A stretch of 64,000 bases of DNA from Streptomyces sp. 1-11 (GTDB taxonomy: Bacteria; Actinomycetota; Actinomycetes; Streptomycetales; Streptomycetaceae), in assembly GCF_007176755.1 (NCBI RefSeq), contig NZ_BJTV01000001.1, forward strand, positions 855,645 to 919,644. Direction: 5' to 3'. Numbering within the stretch: the stretch's first letter is position 1; every line of letters begins with the position of its first letter. The notes under the pieces are model-generated. The model saw only the letters and a list, made by a program, of their open reading frames with translations. It did not search any database and had not been told where the DNA came from. Shown here in pieces: positions 32,059 to 41,423 of this stretch. The position numbers and the translations under genes were made by a program.

Positions 32059-32907
32059 GTGCAGGTTTCCCTCGTGGCTCAACGCAAGCCCAGCGCACAC
32101 GGGTTCATGGATCTCAGGACCCCCGAGTACGCCTACATGTTCGGCTTCCTGCAGGCGGACGGACACCTGTCTCAGGGCGCCGGCCAAAAAGGGAGTCTGA
32201 GCGTCGAACTCTCCGTTCGGGACGTCGGCCTTTTACGCATGTTCCAAAAGCTCACGCCCTACTACAGCAGCATCACCGAACGCACCCGATCCACCAATTA
32301 CGCCGCGACTCACACCTCGGCGACCTGGACCGTCTGCTCCCTGGAGGCCAGAACCACCCTCAACGCACTCGGCCTGCCCTACGGGCGCAAGTCAAAGACG
32401 ATCGCTCCCCCGCTGGGCGAGTTTTCCCACCGCGACTATCTGCGCGGTCTGATCGACGCCGACGGATCAGTCGGCTTCACCAGCAAGGGGCTTCCATTCG
32501 TCTCGCTGACCACGGCCAGCAGCGCCATGGCGTCCTTCCTGCGTGACCACAGCAGGGAAGTCACCGGAGCGGAGCGCAGCCTCAGGCGCAACACTCGCGA
32601 CGACATCTACAACGTTCTCTACACGATGGAGCCGGCCCAGCGTCTGGCCGCCGACCTCTACCGTCCCGGCTGCCTGTCCCTTGAGCGCAAACGCAAAGCT
32701 GCCGAATCGCTTGCGGCCTGGAAGCGTCCCGCAGGCATGAGGGCCGCGTGTACCCGGCGCCGCTGGACCGAGGCCGAGGACCGGGTCCTGCTGAGCCTCG
32801 ACGACGCCGAGAGGGCCGCCGAGGTACTCGGGAGGACGATCAGAGGCTGCGGCCTCCGCCTCTGGCGCCTCCGCACCGGACAAGGCGCCGGAGCGACCCG
32901 TCAGTAA
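32059..32907 (+). CDS. Free-standing LAGLIDADG endonuclease/maturase-like protein with Myb/SANT-like tail
   Basis: 282 residues from GTG 32059 (GTG 32074 is an alternative). Two LAGLIDADG helices are clear: YMFGFLQADGHL at about residues 29-40 and YLRGLIDADGSVGF near 130-143, each with the acidic metal ligand, spaced as in single-chain enzymes. The last ~45 residues (RRWTEAEDRVLLSLDDAERAAEVLGRTIRGC) look like a Myb/SANT helix-turn-helix. It is not inside an intron or intein that I can see. A TTA codon at 32233-32235 implies bldA-dependent translation, and codon use is less GC-rich than in the neighbours, so recent transfer is likely. It converges on rtcB, with 66 bases between the stops. Confidence 0.88.
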   Translation: MQVSLVAQRKPSAHGFMDLRTPEYAYMFGFLQADGHLSQGAGQKGSLSVELSVRDVGLLRMFQKLTPYYSSITERTRSTNYAATHTSATWTVCSLEARTTLNALGLPYGRKSKTIAPPLGEFSHRDYLRGLIDADGSVGFTSKGLPFVSLTTASSAMASFLRDHSREVTGAERSLRRNTRDDIYNVLYTMEPAQRLAADLYRPGCLSLERKRKAAESLAAWKRPAGMRAACTRRRWTEAEDRVLLSLDDAERAAEVLGRTIRGCGLRLWRLRTGQGAGATRQ

Positions 32908-32973
32908 GCCCCGGACCGAAGCGTCGATGAGCCCGCGAGTCGCCCCGGACACCCATTGGGGACGGCTCTCGTG

Positions 32974-34167
32974 TCAGCCCTTCACGCACAGGAACTGCTT
33001 CAGCTTCGCGACGACCTGCACGAGGTCACGCTGCTGCTCCATGACTTGCTCGATGTTCTTGTAGGCGCCCGGAATCTCGTCCAGCACACCGGAATCCTTA
33101 CGGCACTCCACGCCCTTCGTCTGCGCCTCGAGATCCCCCACGGTGAAATGCCGCTTGGCGGCATTGCGGCTCATACGCCGGCCGGCGCCGTGCGAGGCGG
33201 AGTTGAACGCCTTCTCGTTGCCGAGCCCCTTGACAATGTACGAACTGGTGCCCATCGAACCTGGGATGATCCCGTACTCGCCGGAGCCGGCCCGGATCGC
33301 GCCCTTGCGGGTGACCAGCAGGTCCATGCCCGCGTACCGCTCCTCCGCCACGTAGTTGTGGTGGCAGGAGATCTCCGGCTCGAAGACCGGCTTCGCCTTC
33401 TTGAACTCCTTGCGGACCACGTCCTTCAGGAGCGCCATCATCAGCGTGCGGTTGTACTTCGCGTACTCCTGCGCCCAGAACAGGTCGTTGCGGTAGGCCG
33501 CCATCTGCGGGGTGTCCGAGACGAAGACGGCGAGGTCTCGGTCGACCAGGCCCTGGTTGTGCGGGAGCCGCTGGGCCACGCCGATGTGATATTCGGCCAG
33601 TTCCTTGCCGATGTTGCGGGAGCCCGAGTGGAGCGTCAGCCAGACAGCGCCATCGGAATCAAGCAGGAGTTCGACATAGTGGTTGCCGCCGCCAAGCGTC
33701 CCCATCTGCTTGACCGCTCGCTCCTCGCGGAACCTCACCGCCTCCGCGATCCCGCCGAACCGCCCCCAGAACTCGTCCCAGCCCGCGGTGGCGAGTCCGT
33801 GGAACCGCCCCGGCTCCACGGGGTCGTCGTGCATCCCCCGCCCCACCGGAATCGCCTGCTCGATCTTCGACCGCAGCCGGGACAGGTCCCCCGGCAGGTC
33901 ATTGGCGGTCAGCGAGGTGCGCACCGCCGACATGCCGCACCCGATGTCCACTCCCACCGCGGCCGGGCACACCGCGCCCCGCATCGCGATGACCGAACCG
34001 ACGGTCGCGCCCTTGCCGTAGTGGACGTCCGGCATCACGGCCAGGCCCTTGATCCACGGCAGGGTGGCGACGTTCTTGAGCTGACGCAGGGCCACGTCCT
34101 CCACCGTCGCGGGATCCGTCCACATCCGGATCGGCACCTTCGCGCCCGGCATCTCCACGTACGACAT
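32974..34167 (-). CDS. rtcB: RtcB-family RNA ligase
   Basis: Joins RNA 2',3'-cyclic phosphate or 3'-phosphate ends to 5'-OH ends through GMP-enzyme chemistry with Mn2+. 397 residues from ATG 34167, with GAGGAA upstream. Motifs: MPDVHYGKGATVGS, VGVDIGCGMSAVRT (metal Asp/Cys), MGTLGGGNHYVEL (metal His), HSGSRNIGKELA, and NSASHGAGRRMSRNAAK with the guanylylated His. No intein interrupts it. No archease or RtcR-type sigma54 activator is nearby. Its leader (about 34170-34260) is unusually AT-rich for this genome. It faces the LAGLIDADG gene tail to tail. Confidence 0.94.
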   Translation of the reverse strand: MSYVEMPGAKVPIRMWTDPATVEDVALRQLKNVATLPWIKGLAVMPDVHYGKGATVGSVIAMRGAVCPAAVGVDIGCGMSAVRTSLTANDLPGDLSRLRSKIEQAIPVGRGMHDDPVEPGRFHGLATAGWDEFWGRFGGIAEAVRFREERAVKQMGTLGGGNHYVELLLDSDGAVWLTLHSGSRNIGKELAEYHIGVAQRLPHNQGLVDRDLAVFVSDTPQMAAYRNDLFWAQEYAKYNRTLMMALLKDVVRKEFKKAKPVFEPEISCHHNYVAEERYAGMDLLVTRKGAIRAGSGEYGIIPGSMGTSSYIVKGLGNEKAFNSASHGAGRRMSRNAAKRHFTVGDLEAQTKGVECRKDSGVLDEIPGAYKNIEQVMEQQRDLVQVVAKLKQFLCVKG

Positions 34168-34383
34168 GGGTTCCTCATTCCCCCGAGAACAACAACAAAA
34201 GGCTTTAAGGGCAACAGAACGCAAAAGCGGCGACAAGGTCCACGAAAAGGGACAGGGGGCCGTCGTTCACGGCAGTGCGTGCGGTACACATTGTCTCCAG
34301 GCAGCGCCCCGCGGCGGCAAGCGAATAACCAGCGGGGACACTGAGCGCACCAGCGAGCAGAGACCGTCGAGAGGAGCCCGACC

Positions 34384-35241
34384 GTGCAGCGGAAGGCGTA
34401 TGTGACCGGCACCGCCGCCCTCCTCGTGGCGCTGCTGGCCGGCTGCACGAGCGGTTCGGGGGACGACGGGCCCACCGACGACGCCAATCCGGGCACCGCC
34501 GGCACGGCCACGCCCGCCGCCCAGCCCGGCAAGTACCGCAGCCTGCCCGAGCCGTGCGGGGTCCTCGGCCACGACGCCCTCGACACCCTGCTGCCCGGCA
34601 TCGCGCAGATCGCCGACCCGGACCAGCGGGAGAAGGCCTACCAGGGCGAGGCGACGCTCACCTACAGCACCGACCGCAAGGTGGGCTGCCGCTGGAAGGC
34701 GTCGTCCGGCGCCGCCACCGACCGGCTCGCGGTCGACTTCGAGCGCGTGGTGTCGTACGACAACGCGGTCAGCGACGACGACCAGGCGCAGAAGCTGTTC
34801 GAGGAGCAGGAGACGGCGGCCGACCTGCCCGAGCCGACCACCCCCGTCCCGGCCACCTCCAACCCCACGGCGAACACGCGCGACGACGCCTCCCCGTCGG
34901 GCTCCGGGTCCCCTGCCGCGTCCGCCCCGGAGTCCTCCGCCACCTCCGCCACCTCCTCCGCCTCCTCCGCCTCCGGCGCCGCCGGCGCCCCGCCGGCCGA
35001 GCTGCAGCCGCGCGTGCTGCCCGACCTCGGTGACGAGGCGTATCTGGACGACCAGCTCAGCACCTCCGGCTCGACGGCCGAACAGCGAACGGTGACTGTG
35101 GTGTTCCGCACGTCCAACGTCGTCGTCACCATCGAGTACGAGGAGCAGCCGATGGCGACGGGAACCGTCCCGGACAGCAAGGAACTGCAGGACAGGGCCC
35201 GGAATCTGGCCTCCCGGCTGGCCGACGCACTGGGCGGATGA
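34384..35241 (+). CDS. DUF3558 lipoprotein (first)
   Basis: 285 residues from GTG 34384 with GAGAGGAG eight bases upstream. The lipobox LVALLAGCTSG places the lipid Cys near residue 21. A Thr/Ala/Pro linker leads to a DUF3558-like domain split by a low-complexity Ser/Ala/Thr insertion (about residues 155-200). The pattern YRSLPEPCGVLGHDALDTLLPG with a paired Cys in GCRWK is the family signature. Role unknown; DUF3558 lipoproteins are abundant in actinomycetes. It is followed by a paralogue 128 bases downstream. Confidence 0.82.
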   Translation: MQRKAYVTGTAALLVALLAGCTSGSGDDGPTDDANPGTAGTATPAAQPGKYRSLPEPCGVLGHDALDTLLPGIAQIADPDQREKAYQGEATLTYSTDRKVGCRWKASSGAATDRLAVDFERVVSYDNAVSDDDQAQKLFEEQETAADLPEPTTPVPATSNPTANTRDDASPSGSGSPAASAPESSATSATSSASSASGAAGAPPAELQPRVLPDLGDEAYLDDQLSTSGSTAEQRTVTVVFRTSNVVVTIEYEEQPMATGTVPDSKELQDRARNLASRLADALGG

Positions 35242-35369
35242 CGCCCCCGGCGGGCCCCCGCGCCGCCGCCCGTGAACGGGGTGAAGGCGAACCGCACAGC
35301 TCCTCCACCGCGTACCGTGGGGCCCCGCAGGAACCCGCACGAACACCGAGTGTCACGAGTGAAGGAACC

Positions 35370-36275
35370 ATGCAGCGAGCAGCCCAGCGAAACGTCCGTG
35401 CCCACGACCAGCGAGCCAAGCGTCTGCGCCGCGCCCTTGTCTGCGCAGCGGCCGTTCCCGCGGTGCTGATCACCGCCGCCTGCTCCTCCGACTCCGGCGA
35501 CTCCTCGGACAAGGCCGGCGACAGCGGCGCGACGCGGACCACCGGGAGCTCCTCGGCGACGCCGTCGGCGAGCGCCTCCCCGACCGTGCAGGCCGCCGCC
35601 TACCGCAAGTTGCCCGATTCGTGCGCGGTGCTGTCCAAGAAGACCCTCACCGATCTGGTGCCCAAGGGCGCCAAGTCGGGCAAGGAGGGCAGCAGCGACG
35701 ACACCACCACCCGTGCCTCCTGCTCCTGGAGCAGCCTGGACAACAACGGCGTCAAGGGCTCGCAGTTCCGCTGGCTGAACGTCTCCCTGCTGCGCTTCGA
35801 CTCGGACGCCGCCCGGGGCTCCGGCGACGAGCAGGCGCACGCCTACCTCGCTCGGCAGGTCGAGGACGCCAAGGCCGTCTCGGGTGCGAAGAACACCAAG
35901 TCGGAGCCGGTCGCCGGGACGGGCGCCGAGGCGACGCTGGTGCGCTACGACCTGAAGAAGAAGGAGGGCACCTTCAAGCAGCAGACGATGGTCGCCCGGG
36001 TCGAGAACGTCGTCGTCACGCTCGACTACAACGGCGCCGGTCTCGCGGGCGAGAAGACCCCGAGCGCCGACGACCTGTCGAAGGACGCGCAGAAGGCCGT
36101 CAAGGAGGCGGTCGCCTCCGTCTCGGCCGCCAACGGCAAGGGTTCCGGCACCGGCACGTCCTCGGGCGGGTCCGCCTCCCCGTCCGCGAGCACCTCGAAG
36201 TCCCCGTCGAAGCAGGCGTCCAAGTCGCCCTCATCCAGCGCTTCTCCGTCCAAGTCGGCCGCGAAGAAGGACTGA
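35370..36275 (+). CDS. DUF3558 lipoprotein (second)
   Basis: 301 residues from ATG 35370 with GAAGGA upstream; a longer frame to 35238 lacks a signal peptide. The basic N-terminal lead (~20 residues) precedes a lipobox VLITAACSSD. The domain shows the same plan as the first gene: YRKLPDSCAVLSKKTLTDLVPKG, then ASCSWSSLD with the second Cys. The C-terminal ~45 residues are a Ser/Lys/Pro-rich tail (SPSKQASKSPSSSASPSK), probably wall-interacting and flexible. It is a diverged tandem paralogue of the gene upstream. Confidence 0.82.
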   Translation: MQRAAQRNVRAHDQRAKRLRRALVCAAAVPAVLITAACSSDSGDSSDKAGDSGATRTTGSSSATPSASASPTVQAAAYRKLPDSCAVLSKKTLTDLVPKGAKSGKEGSSDDTTTRASCSWSSLDNNGVKGSQFRWLNVSLLRFDSDAARGSGDEQAHAYLARQVEDAKAVSGAKNTKSEPVAGTGAEATLVRYDLKKKEGTFKQQTMVARVENVVVTLDYNGAGLAGEKTPSADDLSKDAQKAVKEAVASVSAANGKGSGTGTSSGGSASPSASTSKSPSKQASKSPSSSASPSKSAAKKD

Positions 36276-36309
36276 CCCGCGTCACGTGCGCCGCACACGT
36301 GTGCCACCC

Positions 36310-36323
36310 TGTTGCGCGCAACA
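36310..36323. promoter_or_regulatory. 14-bp perfect palindrome before the DUF2637 gene
   Basis: tgttgcgcgcaaca reads the same on both strands and ends 25 bases before the GTG start at 36348. A second ttgcgcgcaa-like context and a CACGTG-containing stretch occur just upstream. The position suits an operator overlapping the promoter. The binding protein is unknown. Confidence 0.5.
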
Positions 36324-36347
36324 ACACGCAAGGGGAGGGGAGTACGA

Positions 36348-37625
36348 GTGGCCGCGCCAATGCAGCTGACTCGGATGCACCGCATACTCATCGGCGTGGT
36401 CGTGTCCGGCGCGCTGGTCATCGCCGGCATCGGCTTCGCCGGCTCGTACGCGGCCGTCCGTGAGCTTGCCGTCAAGAAGGGCTTCGGGAACTTCTCCTAC
36501 GTGTTCCCGGTCGGCATCGACGCGGGCATCTGTGTCCTGCTCGCCCTGGACCTGCTGCTGACCTGGATCCGGATCCCCTTCCCGCTGCTGCGCCAGACGG
36601 CGTGGCTGCTGACGGCGGCGACGATCGCCTTCAACGGCGCCGCCGCCTGGCCGGACCCGCTGGGTGTGGGCATGCACGCGGTGATCCCGATCCTGTTCGT
36701 GGTCTCCGTCGAGGCGGCCCGGCACGCCATCGGCCGGATCGCGGACATCACGGCGGACAAGCACATGGAGGGCGTCCGCCTCACCCGCTGGCTGCTCTCC
36801 CCGGTGCCCACGTTCCTGCTCTGGCGCCGGATGAAGCTGTGGGAGCTGCGCTCCTACGACCAGGTGATCAAGCTGGAGCAGGAGCGCCTGGTCTACCAGG
36901 CCCGTCTTCGCTCCCGCTTCGGCCGGGCCTGGCGCCGCAAGGCCCCGGTCGAGTCGCTGATGCCCCTGCGTCTGGCCCGCTACGGCGTCCCGCTCGCGGA
37001 GACGGCACCGGCGGGCCTCGCGGCGGCGGGCATCGAACCGATGCTCCTGCCGCCGGTCCCGCAGCCCCAGCCGCAGCCCCAGCCGCAGCTCACCGCGGCC
37101 CAGGACGCGGTGCCCGCGGCCGCCCAGGCCGCCGGGGCCGCGCCCGTCCCTAAGCAGGCGGCGCCTCCCGGGCAGCGGCGGCCCGAACCCCCGGTGGACG
37201 AGGAGAGCCCCTGGTTCCAGGCTCCGCGCGAGGTGGACTACCACGGCGGCTACGACCCCGCGTACGACCTCGTGCCGGACCCCCAGTACGTCCCCGAGGA
37301 GGAGTACGAGGGCTGGTACGAGGAGCAGCCGGCGGAGCAGTTCCAGCAGCCCTCCCCCGAGGACACCGGCAGCTTCCCGATCCCGGTGAACGCCACCCGC
37401 ACCCGCGAACTCGGCGAGGGCGGCGGCGCCCCGGAGCCGGACGAGGACGCGTACTACCAGATCTTCCGGCAGTCGATCGACGGCAGCTACCCCACGCCCC
37501 GCGTGCTCGGCGACAACATCGAGGCGACCTACGGCAACACGCTGAGCCCGGGCGCCCTGAAGGAGCTCGCGGAACGCTTCCAGCAGCGCCACTCGGCGGA
37601 GCTGGAGGAGGACCACATCGCCTGA
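36348..37625 (+). CDS. DUF2637 membrane protein
   Basis: 425 residues from GTG 36348 with GGGGAGGGG upstream. Four TM helices in residues ~10-145 form the DUF2637 domain (GYVFPVGIDAGICVLLALDLLLTWIRIPFPLLRQ-like region and HAVIPILFVVSVEAARHAIGR). A basic helical segment follows (LLWRRMKLWELRSYDQVIKLEQERLVYQARLRSRFG). The long cytoplasmic tail has a PQ repeat near residue 240 and a C-terminal acidic domain. In Streptomyces such proteins occur in plasmid transfer (Spd-like) and in chromosomal loci of unknown role. It is likely expressed alone: a palindrome precedes it and a terminator follows. Confidence 0.82.
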   Translation: MAAPMQLTRMHRILIGVVVSGALVIAGIGFAGSYAAVRELAVKKGFGNFSYVFPVGIDAGICVLLALDLLLTWIRIPFPLLRQTAWLLTAATIAFNGAAAWPDPLGVGMHAVIPILFVVSVEAARHAIGRIADITADKHMEGVRLTRWLLSPVPTFLLWRRMKLWELRSYDQVIKLEQERLVYQARLRSRFGRAWRRKAPVESLMPLRLARYGVPLAETAPAGLAAAGIEPMLLPPVPQPQPQPQPQLTAAQDAVPAAAQAAGAAPVPKQAAPPGQRRPEPPVDEESPWFQAPREVDYHGGYDPAYDLVPDPQYVPEEEYEGWYEEQPAEQFQQPSPEDTGSFPIPVNATRTRELGEGGGAPEPDEDAYYQIFRQSIDGSYPTPRVLGDNIEATYGNTLSPGALKELAERFQQRHSAELEEDHIA

Positions 37626-37678
37626 CGGCACGGCGGCGCCTCCGGACGACGGAGGAAGCCGCACGGTGAGGAACGGAG

Positions 37679-37709
37679 AAGAGGGGCCCTCGTGATGAGG
37701 GCCCCTCTT
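37679..37709. terminator. Bidirectional terminator between DUF2637 gene and lysS
   Basis: aagaggggccctc (37679-37691) and gagggcccctctt (37697-37709) pair perfectly with a 5-base loop and A/T runs on the flanks. It serves the converging DUF2637 and lysS transcripts. Confidence 0.9.
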
Positions 37710-37739
37710 TCGCGTCGGACGTGTCCGGCCGCTTCCGCG

Positions 37740-39479
37740 TTACTCCCCGAGCAGGGCGCGCACCCGCTCCTGTCCCACGGCCAGCAGCAGCGTGGGCAGT
37801 CGCGGCCCGGTGTCCCGGCCGACCAGCAGGTGGTACAGCAGGGCGAAGAACGTCCGCTGGGCCGTCTTGATCTCCGGCGGCAGTTCCTTGGGCGTGGCGT
37901 CGGCCGCGAACCCGGCCTGCACCTTCGGCACGCCGTAGACGAGGTGGGTCAGCCCGTCGAGCGACCAGTGCTCGGCGAGCCCGTCGAGCAGCAGCCGCAC
38001 CGACTGCTGGGAGGCCTCGTCGAGGGACTTCAGCAGCTCGGCGTCGGGCTCGTCGCGGACGATGGTGCGCTGGTCGGCGGGGACGTGGGTGTTGATCCAC
38101 GCCTCGGCCTTGTCGTACCGGGGCCGTGCCTCGTCGAGCGAGGCCAGCGGCTGCTCGGGGTCCAGCTCGCTGAGGATGCGCAGCGCCTGGTCCTCGTGCC
38201 CGGCGGTGATGTCGGCGACGGACGCGAGCGTGCGGTACGGCAGCGGGCGCGCGGTGCGCGGCAGCTCACCGGCGGCGGTGCCCACGGCCCGCGTGTACGC
38301 GGCCATGTCGCCCGGCAGCGCGGAGCCGTCGGTCACCTTGGCGGCCAGCTTGTCCCACTCGTCGTAGAGCCGCTGGATCTCCTGGTCGAAGGCGATCTTG
38401 AAGGACTGGTTCGGCCGGCGCCGGGCGTACAGCCAGCGCAGCAGCTGCGGCTCCATGATCTGCAGCGCGTCGGCCGGGGTGGGCACGCCGCCGCGCGAGG
38501 ACGACATCTTGGCCATGCCGGAGATGCCCACGAAGGCGTACATCGGGCCGATGGGCTGCTCGCCGCCGAAGATCCCGACGATCTGCCCGCCCACCTGGAA
38601 GCTGGAGCCCGGGGACGAGTGGTCGACGCCGCTCGGCTCGAAGATCACGCCCTCGTAGGCCCAGCGCATCGGCCAGTCGACCTTCCAGACCAGCTTGCCG
38701 CGGTTGAACTCGCTCAGCCGGACCGTCTCGGCGAAGCCGCAGGCGGTGCAGGTGTAGGCCAGCTCGGTGCTGTCGTCGTCGTAGGAGGTGACCGTCGTCA
38801 GGTCCTTCCCGCAGTTGCCGCAGTACGGCTTGTACGGGAAGTAGCCGGCCGCGCCGGAGCTGCCGTCGTCCTCGGCGGCGGCGCCCGAGCCCTCCTCGGC
38901 CTCCAGCTCCGCCGCGTCCACCGGCTTCTGCTGCTTCTTGGCCGGGGCCTTCTTGGTGCGGTACTGGGCGAGGATCGCGTCGATGTCGCCGCGGTGCTTC
39001 ATCGCGTGCAGGATCTGCTCGCGGTAGACGCCGGAGGTGTACTGCTCCGTCTGGCTGATTCCGTCGAACTCCACGCCCAGCTCGGCCAGCGAGGCGACCA
39101 TCGCGGCCTTGAAGTGCTCGGCCCAGTTCGGGTACGACGACCCCTTCGGCGCCGGCACCGAGGTCAGCGGCTTGCCGATGTGCTCGGCCCACGACTCGTC
39201 GACGCCCGCGATCCCGGCCGGGACCTTGCGGTAGCGGTCGTAGTCGTCCCAGGAGATCAGGTGCCGGACCTGGTGGCCGCGGCGGCGGATCTCGTCGGCG
39301 ACCAGGTGCGGGGTCATGACCTCGCGCAGGTTGCCCAGGTGGATCGGGCCCGAGGGGGAGAGCCCGGACGCGACGACGACCGGTTTGCCCGGGGCACGGC
39401 GCTCCGACGCTTCGATGACCTCATCCGCGAAACGGGAGACCCAGTCGGTGGTCTCGGTGCTCTGAGCCACGATCGGCAC
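37740..39479 (-). CDS. lysS: Lysyl-tRNA synthetase, class I
   Basis: Charges tRNA-Lys. 579 residues from GTG 39479 (homologues start MPIVAQSTETTDW as I recall them); a GTG at 39470 has better spacing from AAGGA. Class I signatures: PSGPIHLGNLREV (HIGH) and GMAKMSSSRGGVPT (KMSKS). A four-Cys zinc module is visible: CGNCG, then CTACGF. An acidic insertion of ~25 residues (EAEEGSGAAAEDDGSSG) precedes it. Class I LysRS is uncommon in bacteria but usual in Streptomyces, often alongside a class II enzyme. It diverges from argS across 127 bases. Confidence 0.95.
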   Translation of the reverse strand: MPIVAQSTETTDWVSRFADEVIEASERRAPGKPVVVASGLSPSGPIHLGNLREVMTPHLVADEIRRRGHQVRHLISWDDYDRYRKVPAGIAGVDESWAEHIGKPLTSVPAPKGSSYPNWAEHFKAAMVASLAELGVEFDGISQTEQYTSGVYREQILHAMKHRGDIDAILAQYRTKKAPAKKQQKPVDAAELEAEEGSGAAAEDDGSSGAAGYFPYKPYCGNCGKDLTTVTSYDDDSTELAYTCTACGFAETVRLSEFNRGKLVWKVDWPMRWAYEGVIFEPSGVDHSSPGSSFQVGGQIVGIFGGEQPIGPMYAFVGISGMAKMSSSRGGVPTPADALQIMEPQLLRWLYARRRPNQSFKIAFDQEIQRLYDEWDKLAAKVTDGSALPGDMAAYTRAVGTAAGELPRTARPLPYRTLASVADITAGHEDQALRILSELDPEQPLASLDEARPRYDKAEAWINTHVPADQRTIVRDEPDAELLKSLDEASQQSVRLLLDGLAEHWSLDGLTHLVYGVPKVQAGFAADATPKELPPEIKTAQRTFFALLYHLLVGRDTGPRLPTLLLAVGQERVRALLGE

Positions 39480-39606
39480 GTCCTTCTTTCTGAACGGGTG
39501 ACACTCCATTGTCACAGACCCGCATGCGACGGGGAAAACCCCTTTGCCCCCCGTGGGATACTGGCCGGGTCTATCCATCCCCACGAGGAGAACGGCACCC
39601 CTTCCT

Positions 39607-41370
39607 ATGGCCTCGGTCACGTCCCTCAGCGATTCCGTCCAGCAGCGCCTCGCGTCCGCCCTCTCGGCCACCCTGCCGGAGGCCGCCGGCGCGGACCCGC
39701 TGCTGCGACGAAGCGACCGGGCGGACTTCCAGGCCAACGGCATCCTGGCGCTGGCCAAGAAGGCCAAGGCCAACCCGCGGGAGCTGGCGGCCCAGGTCGT
39801 CGCCGGGGTCGAGTCGGGCGAAGTGATCAAGGACATCGAGGTCTCCGGGCCCGGCTTCCTCAACATCACGGTCTCCGACCGGGCGATCACCGCGAACCTG
39901 GCCGCGCGGTACGCGGACGACACCGGCCGCCTCGGCGTGCCGCGGGCCGCGAACCCGGGCACGACGGTGATCGACTACGCCCAGCCGAACGTGGCGAAGG
40001 AGATGCACGTCGGCCACCTGCGCTCCGCGGTGATCGGCGACTCGGTCGTGCAGCTCCTGGAGTTCGCCGGGGAGAGCGTGGTCCGGCGCCACCACATCGG
40101 CGACTGGGGCACCCAGTTCGGCATGCTCATCCAGTACCTGGACGAGCACCCGCACGAGCTGGACCACAAGGACTCCCAGGTGAGCGGCGAGGAGGCGATG
40201 TCGAACCTCGACCGCCTCTACAAGGCCGCGCGCAAGCTGTTCGACTCCGACGAGGAGTTCAAGACGCGCGCCCGGCGCCGGGTGGTCGACCTGCAGGCGG
40301 GCGACCCGAAGACCCTCGCCATGTGGCAGCGGTTCGTGGACGAGTCGAAGATCTACTTCTTCTCCGTCTTCGAGAAGCTGGACATGGAGATCCGCGACGC
40401 CGACATCGTCGGCGAGTCCGGCTACAACGACATGCTCGCGGAGACCTGCCGGCTCCTGGAGGAGTCCGGTGTCGCGGTCCGCTCCGAGGGCGCGCTGTGC
40501 GTCTTCTTCGACGACGTCAAGGGCCCGGACGGCAACCCGGTGCCGCTGATCGTGCAGAAGTCGGACGGCGGCTACGGCTACGCGGCGACCGACCTGTCCG
40601 CGATCCGCGACCGCGTGTTCAACCTGAAGGCGAACACGCTGCTGTACGTCGTCGACGCCCGTCAGGCCCTGCACTTCCGGATGGTCTTCGAGACCGCCCG
40701 GCGGGCCGGCTGGCTGAACGAGGACGTCAAGGCGCAGCAGCTCGCGTTCGGCACCGTCCTCGGCAAGGACGGCAAGCCGTTCAAGACGCGTGCGGGCGAG
40801 ACGATCCGGCTGGTCGACCTGCTGGACGAGGCGATCGACCGTGCTTCGGCCGTGGTCCGGGAGAAGGCCCAGGACCTGTCCGAGGAGGAGATCGCCGAGC
40901 GCGGCGCGCAGGTGGGCATCGGCGCGGTGAAGTACGCGGACCTGTCGACGTCGGCGATCCGGGACTACAAGTTCGACCTGGACCAGATGGTCTCGCTCAA
41001 CGGCGACACCAGCGTGTACCTGCAGTACGCGTACGCGCGTATCCAGTCCATCCTGCGCAAGGCCGGCGAGGTCCGCCCCGTGGCGCACCCGGAGCTGGAA
41101 CTGGCGCCGGCCGAGCGCGCTCTGGGCCTGCACGCGGACGCGTTCGCGGAGACGGTGGGGGAGGCGGCCGCGGAGTACGCACCGCACAAGCTGGCCGCGT
41201 ACCTGTACCAGCTCGCCTCCCTGTACACGACGTTCTACGACAAGTGCCCGGTGCTGAAGGCCGAGACGCCGGAGCTGGTGGAGAACCGACTGTTCCTGTG
41301 CGACGTGACCGCCCGCACCCTGCACCGGGGCATGGCCCTGCTGGGCATCAGGACGCCCGAGAAGCTCTGA
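39607..41370 (+). CDS. argS: Arginyl-tRNA synthetase
   Basis: Charges tRNA-Arg. 587 residues from ATG 39607; GAGGAG lies about 16 bases upstream, further than normal. The N-terminal Add-1 domain, the class I site [16 protein letters not shown] (HIGH variant HVGH), [14 protein letters not shown], and the C-terminal DALR anticodon-binding domain ([32 protein letters not shown]) are all present. As in most ArgRS the KMSKS loop is degenerate ([14 protein letters not shown]). Full length and intact. Confidence 0.96.
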   Translation: MASVTSLSDSVQQRLASALSATLPEAAGADPLLRRSDRADFQANGILALAKKAKANPRELAAQVVAGVESGEVIKDIEVSGPGFLNITVSDRAITANLAARYADDTGRLGVPRAANPGTTVIDYAQPNVAKEMHVGHLRSAVIGDSVVQLLEFAGESVVRRHHIGDWGTQFGMLIQYLDEHPHELDHKDSQVSGEEAMSNLDRLYKAARKLFDSDEEFKTRARRRVVDLQAGDPKTLAMWQRFVDESKIYFFSVFEKLDMEIRDADIVGESGYNDMLAETCRLLEESGVAVRSEGALCVFFDDVKGPDGNPVPLIVQKSDGGYGYAATDLSAIRDRVFNLKANTLLYVVDARQALHFRMVFETARRAGWLNEDVKAQQLAFGTVLGKDGKPFKTRAGETIRLVDLLDEAIDRASAVVREKAQDLSEEEIAERGAQVGIGAVKYADLSTSAIRDYKFDLDQMVSLNGDTSVYLQYAYARIQSILRKAGEVRPVAHPELELAPAERALGLHADAFAETVGEAAAEYAPHKLAAYLYQLASLYTTFYDKCPVLKAETPELVENRLFLCDVTARTLHRGMALLGIRTPEKL

Positions 41371-41386
41371 CGGCCGGTCCGGCGTC

Positions 41387-41423
41387 GCGGCGGCCCGTCC
41401 TCACGTCGAGGGCGGGCCGCCGC
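41387..41423. terminator. Terminator between argS and the convergent ATPase gene
   Basis: gcggcggcccg (41387-41397) pairs perfectly with cgggccgccgc (41413-41423). It overlaps the last codons of the leftward ATPase gene. Confidence 0.7.

Noticed and set aside
33000..34167. Intein in rtcB encoding the LAGLIDADG domain
   Set aside because: rtcB is of normal length and continuous; the LAGLIDADG gene is separate and on the other strand.
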